A stretch of 64,000 nucleotides of DNA, taken from positions 62,001 through 126,000 of the forward strand of contig NZ_JACOPV010000013.1 of the NCBI RefSeq assembly GCF_016881005.1. The letters run 5' to 3'. The first letter of the stretch is position 1, and the number at the start of each line of letters is the position of its first letter. Source of the stretch: Pseudomonas arcuscaelestis (GTDB lineage Bacteria; Pseudomonadota; Gammaproteobacteria; Pseudomonadales; Pseudomonadaceae). A model generated the notes under the pieces. That model ran no database searches. It was not told the DNA's origin and saw only the letters and a program-made list of their open reading frames with translations. Positions 58,876 to 64,000 of the stretch are shown here, piece after piece. The translations under genes and the position numbers were made by a program.

Positions 58876-59763
58876 TCAGTGAGCCTTGGCGGGCTTGAGC
58901 ACCAGCCACAACGCCAACGCGATCAACACACCGCCATACAAGTGCGCCATCGACAAGGGCTCATCCAGCAGCCAGGCGCCCCAGAGCACCCCGAACGCCG
59001 GGATCATGAAGGTGACGGTAGTGGCCTTGACCGGCCCGATTTCGCTGAGCAGGCGAAAGTAAAGAATGTAGGCAAACGCGGTACACAGCAGACCCAGGCC
59101 CAGCAACGACAGCCACACCTGCCAACCGCCCCAGCTCGCCGGAGGCTCGGTCATCACGTTGTAGGCGAACAGCGGTAACAGCAATAAGGTCGCGCCCATC
59201 ATGCTGCCCAGCGCCGACAGACGACTGTCCAGGCCGCCCTGCTGGTCGAGCCAGCGCCGGGCGAGAAACCCGGCAAAGCCGTAGCACGTGGTGGCTGCCA
59301 GGCACGAAAGAGCGCCTTGCATCAGCTTGTAGTCGAACTCCACCGGCCCAGCGCCGCTGAGAATACCGACCCCGAACAGGCCCAGGAAAATACCGCTGAG
59401 CTTGGCCAGGGTCATTGGCTCGCGGAAGAACAATGCGCCAATCAACACGCCCATCAACGGTGTTGTCGCGTTGAAAATTGCCGAATAACCGGCTGGCAGC
59501 ACCTGGGCGGCAACCGAGTACAGGGTCGCCGGTATCCCCGAGTTGACCATGCCCAGTACCAGGCAGGCGCCTAGCTTGCCGTTGAAATTCCAGCGCACGC
59601 GCAGTAGGGCGAGTATCACCACCAGACCCAGGCAAGCGATGGAGACCCGGAAAAACGCCGTAGGCAGCGTGCCGAGCACTGGGGCAATGATGCGCATGAA
59701 CAGAAAGCTTGCACCCCAGACAGCGGCGAGTATCAGCAGGCGGGTGATGGCGATGGGGCTCAT
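58876..59763 (-). CDS. DMT-superfamily (EamA domain) transporter
   Basis: A 295-residue protein with ten membrane segments in two EamA repeats (LLILAAVWGASFLFMRIIAPVLGTLPTAFFRVS; second repeat GALSCLAATTCYGFAGFLARRWLD and MIPAFGVLWGAWLLDEPLS). These are the marks of RhaT/YdcZ-like metabolite exporters. GGAG five bases before the ATG at 59763 defines the start; a 43-codon extension is a plain open frame containing a dispersed repeat copy. It is on the same strand as the ABC operon but 310 bases upstream, so it is a separate unit. Confidence 0.88.
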   Translation of the reverse strand: MSPIAITRLLILAAVWGASFLFMRIIAPVLGTLPTAFFRVSIACLGLVVILALLRVRWNFNGKLGACLVLGMVNSGIPATLYSVAAQVLPAGYSAIFNATTPLMGVLIGALFFREPMTLAKLSGIFLGLFGVGILSGAGPVEFDYKLMQGALSCLAATTCYGFAGFLARRWLDQQGGLDSRLSALGSMMGATLLLLPLFAYNVMTEPPASWGGWQVWLSLLGLGLLCTAFAYILYFRLLSEIGPVKATTVTFMIPAFGVLWGAWLLDEPLSMAHLYGGVLIALALWLVLKPAKAH

Positions 59764-59850
59764 GGGCTCTCCAGGTCCTTTGAGGCGGGGCGCGAGTTTA
59801 CGCCAGAACCCGAGTTTGGCTCTCTCCCTTTCTTGCGCTGGAATTCTTGA

Positions 59851-59890
59851 GGCGGTGAGATTGGCCGACACGTCTGTGTCGCCGGGCTTC
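59851..59890. repeat. Hairpin repeat, copy 1
   Basis: A 40-base element centred on TTGGCCGACAC-gtct-GTGTCG. Its CGACAC/GTGTCG arms form a perfect 6-bp stem. It matches copy 2 at 30 of 40 positions, in the same orientation. Confidence 0.7.
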
Positions 59891-59925
59891 ATTATGCCCT
59901 TTTCAGGGATAAAGCCCGTCGATAA

Positions 59926-60168
59926 CTACGCCATCACACTTATGCAGACATCAAGGTCTCGCGGTATGGTTTTATCAAGTATCGCCTCGATCTGCGTAAT
60001 TTGTGTTGGAGTTAGATCTACGACACCATCTTTTACACCCGCTTGAAGGGACGCCCAGCCAACCACTTCAAGCACGGCTTGGGTGAATTCTGGTTCTACG
60101 TCGAGTTCAAACTGCACGAATTCATTTTCGTGGCCATCAGGAAAAAAGCCTTCGATACATAAAATCAT
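59926..60168 (-). CDS. Small protein of unknown function
   Basis: An 80-residue, acidic protein: MILCIEGFFPDGHENEFVQFELD, then EPEFTQAVLEVVGWASLQAGVKDGVVDLTPTQITQIEAILDKTI with a C-terminal LDVCISVMA strand. It looks like a beta-alpha-alpha-beta fold. AGG seven bases before the ATG at 60168 supports it over a GTG six bases upstream. It is AT-richer than its neighbours and flanked on both sides by copies of a hairpin repeat (59851 and 60311). It could be an immunity- or accessory-type gene acquired between the repeats; I do not recognise the family with confidence. Confidence 0.65.
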   Translation of the reverse strand: MILCIEGFFPDGHENEFVQFELDVEPEFTQAVLEVVGWASLQAGVKDGVVDLTPTQITQIEAILDKTIPRDLDVCISVMA

Positions 60169-60310
60169 AATCACGCCTAACGCTTATTTTGGCCTTGTTC
60201 TTCCCGGTACTATAACGTGGAGCGTTAGCGGCTGGCTGTGGGGCGATTCCCAAATTCAAAAAGTTCAATGAAGGACGCTCAGCTAGTAGTTGCTGTACTG
60301 AAACTTGTGG

Positions 60311-60350
60311 GTCGGCGAGTTTGGCCGATACACCCGTATCGTCAGGCTTT
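60311..60350. repeat. Hairpin repeat, copy 2
   Basis: A 40-base element centred on TTGGCCGATAC-accc-GTATCG. Its stem CGATAC/GTATCG pairs perfectly; relative to copy 1 one stem pair has changed on both sides (C-G to T-A), so pairing is preserved. It lies in the leader of aceK. Confidence 0.7.
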
Positions 60351-60408
60351 CCCTGCCTACGGCGACTGGCTAAGCTCAAGCTTTGACATTCCTGCAGAGG
60401 TTCGATGT

Positions 60409-62130
60409 ATGCCCCAGCACTGGCCGGCCGCCGATATCGCGCGGATGATCCTCGATGGCTTCGACGATTACCGTGAGCATTTTCGCCAGATCACCGTCGG
60501 TGCCCGCGCTCGCTTCGAGCAGGCGCAGTGGCAGCAGATCCAGAGTGCTTCGGCGGCGCGTATCAATCTCTATGAGGAAAAGGTCAGCGAGGTCAGTGAC
60601 TGGCTGCACAAGGCGTTTGATCCTGAGGTGTTGTTGGATGTCGCCCAGTGGCCGCTGGTCAAAAGTGCTTATATAGGCTTGATCGATCCGCGCCTGGACG
60701 ATGAGCTCTCGGAAACCTGGTACAACTCGATTTTCTGCAGTCTGTTCAGCCATGACCTGATCAGCGACGGCTGCATGTTCATTCACACCACCCGGCCATC
60801 ATTGCGCAGCCACGAACGGGCCGCGCAAACGCGCACCTATCATCCGCAAGGCAGCTTGAGCAGTGTGCTGGCGCAAGTCTTTGACGATTACTGTTTCGAC
60901 GTGGCGTATGGCGACCTTCAAGGTGACCTGGCTCGGTTGGAAGGACAGTTGCGCGAGAATTTGCCGGATTGGGTGTGCAAGGACCCGGCGCTGGCGGTGG
61001 AACTGTTTTCTCCGGTGTTGTATCGCAACAAAGGCGCCTACCTGGTCGGACGCCTGTACACACAGGATGAGCAGTGGCCACTGGTGATTCCTTTGTTGCA
61101 CCGCGAGGGTCATGGCATCGAAATCGATGCACTGATCACCGACGAAGCGGAAGTGTCGATCATCTTTTCCTTTACCCGTTCGTATTTCATGGTGGATGTT
61201 CCGGTGCCCGCCGACTTTGTCGGCTTTCTAAAACGCATCCTGCCGGGCAAGCATGTTGCCGAACTCTATACCTCTATCGGCTTCTACAAGCACGGCAAGT
61301 CGGAGTTCTATCGTGCGCTGATCAATCACCTGGCCAATACCGATGACCGTTTCATCATGGCGCCGGGTGTGCGCGGCATGGTGATGAGCGTATTTACGCT
61401 GCCGGGCTTCAATACCGTGTTCAAAATCATCAAGGACCGCTTTTCGCCGTCCAAGAGTGTCGACCGGGCGACGGTGATCGAGAAGTACCGGCTGGTGAAA
61501 AGTGTCGATCGGGTCGGACGTATGGCCGATACCCAGGAGTTTTCCGATTTCCGTTTCCCGTTGAGCAAGTTTGAGCCTGAGTGCCTGGCGGAGCTTTTGG
61601 AAGTGGCGCCCTCTACGGTGCAAGTTGAAGGTGACACCGTGCTAGTTCGGCACTGTTGGACGGAACGGCGTATGACGCCGCTCAATCTTTATCTGGAGAA
61701 TGCCAACGACGCTCAGGTGCGCGAGGCGTTGGAAGATTATGGTCTGGCGATCAAGCAACTGGCGGCAGCGAATATTTTTCCCGGCGATATGTTGCTGAAG
61801 AATTTTGGCGTTACTCGGCATGGTCGCGTGGTGTTCTATGACTATGACGAGATTTGCTTTCTGACTGAGGTGAATTTTCGATACATCCCGCCAGCGCGGT
61901 ATCCCGAGGATGAGATGTCCGGTGAGCCGTGGTATTCGATTGGGCCGCACGATGTGTTCCCCGAGGAGTTTCCCCCGTTTTTGTTCGCCGATAGTGGCCA
62001 GCGGCGGCTTTTCAGTCAGTTGCATGGCGAGTTGTATGACGCTGACTATTGGAAAAGTCTGCAGGAAGCGATTCGCGGGGGAAAAGTGATTGATGTGTTC
62101 CCGTATCGGCGCAAGGCCCGGGAGTGTTGA
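60409..62130 (+). CDS. aceK: Isocitrate dehydrogenase kinase/phosphatase
   Basis: A 573-residue bifunctional enzyme that phosphorylates and reactivates isocitrate dehydrogenase, which switches carbon between TCA cycle and glyoxylate shunt. The N-terminal regulatory half (ILDGFDDYREHFRQITVGARARFEQA) is followed by the protein-kinase-like domain with APGVRGMVMSVFTLPGFNTVFKIIKD (ATP-binding loop and Lys) and the DYDEICFLTEVNFR metal-binding segment. The ATG at 60409 has AGAGG eight bases upstream and gives the usual 570-580 residue length. It stands alone, without aceA or aceB beside it, as is usual in Pseudomonas. Confidence 0.95.
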   Translation: MPQHWPAADIARMILDGFDDYREHFRQITVGARARFEQAQWQQIQSASAARINLYEEKVSEVSDWLHKAFDPEVLLDVAQWPLVKSAYIGLIDPRLDDELSETWYNSIFCSLFSHDLISDGCMFIHTTRPSLRSHERAAQTRTYHPQGSLSSVLAQVFDDYCFDVAYGDLQGDLARLEGQLRENLPDWVCKDPALAVELFSPVLYRNKGAYLVGRLYTQDEQWPLVIPLLHREGHGIEIDALITDEAEVSIIFSFTRSYFMVDVPVPADFVGFLKRILPGKHVAELYTSIGFYKHGKSEFYRALINHLANTDDRFIMAPGVRGMVMSVFTLPGFNTVFKIIKDRFSPSKSVDRATVIEKYRLVKSVDRVGRMADTQEFSDFRFPLSKFEPECLAELLEVAPSTVQVEGDTVLVRHCWTERRMTPLNLYLENANDAQVREALEDYGLAIKQLAAANIFPGDMLLKNFGVTRHGRVVFYDYDEICFLTEVNFRYIPPARYPEDEMSGEPWYSIGPHDVFPEEFPPFLFADSGQRRLFSQLHGELYDADYWKSLQEAIRGGKVIDVFPYRRKAREC

Positions 62131-62133
62131 GCT

Positions 62134-62167
62134 CAAGCCCGCGGGGAACACAGTGGTAGCGGGCTTG
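62134..62167. repeat. REP-like palindrome / bidirectional terminator
   Basis: CAAGCCCGC (62134-62142) and GCGGGCTTG (62159-62167) are perfect 9-bp inverted partners with a 16-base loop. It lies between aceK and the convergent lipoprotein gene. The GCGGGCTTG unit is the same as in the palindromes at 21407 and 34409. Confidence 0.8.
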
Positions 62168-62171
62168 CTGT

Positions 62172-63041
62172 TTAGCTTTTCAGGCATTTGAGGTCGCTTA
62201 AGTCTTTTTGCACCTGGCTCAGCCGTTGTTCCAGGTGTTGGCGTTGCTGGGGAGTGCTCTGGGCGATCAGGTCAACCAGCAACTGCCGGGCGGCTTGTTC
62301 TGTACGTTGGTAGGCCACGCGGTATTCGGGGGTCCAGAGGCTTTCGCGATTTTTCAGTAGTTGCTCGAGCTGGGGCTCGAAATTGGCGCTTTTACGCTGC
62401 TCCATGAGTCCGCTGAAGTGCGCCTGCCAGTTCGCTCGATTGGCAATCCACTGGCGGTTCTGTTCGCCCAGGCTCTGCGACCAGGTCACTATCCGCAGTT
62501 GTTGCTGCGCAGTGAGTTCACCCAGCCAGGGGGTAAGGCGCTTTTCCATGCGTTCGCTACGTGCTTCGATTTGACGGGCAAGGGGTGTTTTGACGAATTT
62601 GGCCTGGCGTTCGCGGATGTCGTCGCTGAACGCCTGGCGCATTTCGCGTACTTGATCGTCGTCCATGGCACTTAGCAGTTGCGCGGCGGAGGGGGTGATC
62701 TGGTCCGCAACTTTGGCAATGGCCTGCTTGGCTTCTTGGGTGCGCAATTGCAGTTGCGCGTCGGTGACCTGATCATCAGCGACCATTTGTCGGACTTCAT
62801 CGATCCAGGTCAGGTACCCGGGCAGTTGCGTGCGACAGTGCCAGGCCAGGTGCTGTTTGAGGCGCTGGTTGAGCCAGGTCTTTTGCTGGCGGTTCATGTC
62901 CAGGTAGTCGTTGAGCGACCAAGGCACCAGTACATCAAGGTTGCGATAGGCCAGGTCGATGCGGCTACACGCCACTACCAAGAGGGCAGGAGCGAGTAGC
63001 AGCAGGCAGGGGCGCAGGTACTTATGCAGGCAGGCGTACAT
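62172..63041 (-). CDS. DUF6279-like lipoprotein
   Basis: A 289-residue protein with a lipoprotein signal (PCLLLLAPALLVVACS; lipobox Val-Val-Ala-Cys, Cys25). The mature part is helical and Gln/Arg-rich (IDLAYRNLDVLVPWSLNDYLDMNRQQKTWLNQRLKQHL at the N-terminus), the pattern of DUF6279 lipoproteins. The role is unknown. It is convergent with aceK and divergent from the CvfB-like gene 110 bases away. Confidence 0.8.
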   Translation of the reverse strand: MYACLHKYLRPCLLLLAPALLVVACSRIDLAYRNLDVLVPWSLNDYLDMNRQQKTWLNQRLKQHLAWHCRTQLPGYLTWIDEVRQMVADDQVTDAQLQLRTQEAKQAIAKVADQITPSAAQLLSAMDDDQVREMRQAFSDDIRERQAKFVKTPLARQIEARSERMEKRLTPWLGELTAQQQLRIVTWSQSLGEQNRQWIANRANWQAHFSGLMEQRKSANFEPQLEQLLKNRESLWTPEYRVAYQRTEQAARQLLVDLIAQSTPQQRQHLEQRLSQVQKDLSDLKCLKS

Positions 63042-63151
63042 GAGCGAATCCTTGCAGTGGCTTGCGTGTCTTTATAGAACAGCTTGGCTCATTGCGGTTC
63101 CTTTTGCCGGTTGGGTGTAGAATGCCTGGCTCGCAAAGAGGATTTCCGGAA

Positions 63152-63988
63152 ATGGCTTTAGTTGGGCGTTACAACAGTTTGCAAATCGTCAAATACACAG
63201 ACTTCGGCCTGTACCTGGACGGCGGCGCGGATGGTGAGATCCTCTTGCCCAACCGCTACATCCCGAAAGACACGCCCACCGAGGTCGAAGATTGGTTGAA
63301 CGTCTTCGTCTATCTGGACAGTGAAGACAAGCTGATCGCTACCACGGAAAAGACCAAGCTACAGGTCGGCGAGTTCGCGAGCCTGAAGGTCAAGGAAATC
63401 AACAGCATCGGCATTTTCCTCGATTGGGGCCTGCCCAAAGACCTGTTGATGCCGTATTCCGAAGAAAAACGCCAGATGAAAGCCGGCGAATACTGCGTGG
63501 TGCACGCCTACCTGGACAAGCGCACTCGCCGTATCACCGCGACCGCGCGTCTGGACCGTTATCTGGATAAAGTGCCGGCTACCTATAAGGAAGGCCAGGA
63601 AGTTGATTTGCTGGTGGTCGAAGAAACCCCGATGGGTTTCAAGGCAATCATCAACAACAAGCACTGGGGCCTGATCCACAAGAACGAAGTGTTCAAGTAC
63701 ATGCGTTCGGGCAAGCAAGAGAAGGGCTATATCAAGGAAATGCGCAGCGACGGCAAAATAGCCTTGAGCTTGCAGCCGATTGGCCAGGACCTGGCCAACA
63801 GCTTGAACGACAAGATCCTGGCCAAACTCAAGGACGCCAATGGCGTGCTGCCGGTCAGCGACAAGAGCGATCCGCAGGTGATCAGCGATATGTTCGGGGT
63901 CAGCAAGGGCAACTTCAAGAAGGCCATCGGTGCCTTGTACAAGGATGGCCACATCGTCATTCACGCCGACCGCATCGAACTGGTCTGA
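63152..63988 (+). CDS. CvfB-family S1-domain RNA-binding protein
   Basis: A 278-residue protein made of tandem S1-like OB domains: MALVGRYNSLQIVKYTDFGLYLDGG (first), VGEFASLKVKEINSIGIFLDWGLPKDLLMPYSEEKRQMKAGE (second), a third in VVEETPMGFKAIINNKHWGLIHKNEVF, then a winged-helix end (MFGVSKGNFKKAIGALYKDGHIVI). This is the CvfB/YitL layout. CvfB influences virulence factor expression in Staphylococcus; the Pseudomonas role is unknown. AGAGGA and CGGA lie upstream of the ATG at 63152; the longer in-frame start lacks a site. The stop falls at 63986, twelve bases before the window ends. Confidence 0.9.
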   Translation: MALVGRYNSLQIVKYTDFGLYLDGGADGEILLPNRYIPKDTPTEVEDWLNVFVYLDSEDKLIATTEKTKLQVGEFASLKVKEINSIGIFLDWGLPKDLLMPYSEEKRQMKAGEYCVVHAYLDKRTRRITATARLDRYLDKVPATYKEGQEVDLLVVEETPMGFKAIINNKHWGLIHKNEVFKYMRSGKQEKGYIKEMRSDGKIALSLQPIGQDLANSLNDKILAKLKDANGVLPVSDKSDPQVISDMFGVSKGNFKKAIGALYKDGHIVIHADRIELV

Positions 63989-64000
63989 TCAGGCCTGGCG

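Overview
The window is a chromosomal segment of a GC-rich gamma-proteobacterium, almost certainly a Pseudomonas of the putida/fluorescens type. The basis is the gene content (aceK, the pxpABC set, rnd-ycgL with its usual neighbours, cysK, lpxO, an EptA-type transferase, DUF1302/DUF1329 proteins) and REP-like palindromes between genes. I see no rRNA, tRNA, CRISPR array, insertion sequence, integrase or phage gene.

Layout. (1) 1-11139: the tail of an unknown gene, an AraC-type regulator, and a divergent six-gene run: an alkyl-DHAP-synthase-like flavoprotein, a GlpD-like dehydrogenase, an FGGY kinase, a secreted zinc-phospholipase-C-like protein, a DUF1302 outer-membrane protein and a DUF1329 protein. 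I read it as a candidate ether-lipid or glycerolipid catabolic system. (2) 11140-16300: a hairpin-rich leader, an alanine/glycine:cation symporter, a LysR regulator, an amino-acid permease and a PhyH-type dioxygenase. (3) 16367-29668: mostly housekeeping and small conserved genes (YdcH, CHMI-type isomerase, EptA-like, rnd, ycgL, ycgN, a degenerate metallopeptidase, SpoU methyltransferase, HNH protein, oligopeptidase B, YafJ-like amidotransferase). (4) 29665-34398: a LysR regulator divergent from a transporter-pxpABC operon for 5-oxoproline use. (5) 34453-41196: a VWA/MoxR pair, a DUF748 protein, cysK, lpxO, and a DMT transporter preceded by a promoter, a valine-rich leader peptide and a hairpin.

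(6) 41238-58565 is the most interesting part: a porin and an 18-gene minus-strand catabolic cluster with tight or overlapping junctions. Its products are an ABC importer, two SDRs, a cupin, an alpha/beta hydrolase, an IclR regulator, a ThDP enzyme, an aspartate-dehydrogenase-like protein, an aldehyde dehydrogenase, an extradiol dioxygenase, a FAD hydroxylase, two small unknown proteins, a Rieske oxygenase, a RidA protein and an oxygenase reductase. The order recalls the PA3498-PA3514 region of P. aeruginosa (from memory). The enzymes fit uptake, ring hydroxylation, meta-cleavage and processing of a probably nitrogen-containing aromatic compound; the substrate cannot be read from sequence. AT-rich regions ahead of the ABC genes and ahead of the porin share a GTTTTATATATGAAAC-like element that may be the IclR operator.

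(7) 58876-63988: a second DMT transporter, a small unknown gene flanked by two copies of a hairpin repeat, aceK, a lipoprotein and a CvfB-type RNA-binding protein. Start codons were chosen from ribosome-binding sites, overlaps and family start positions; no similarity search was possible, so all family names rest on motif recognition.
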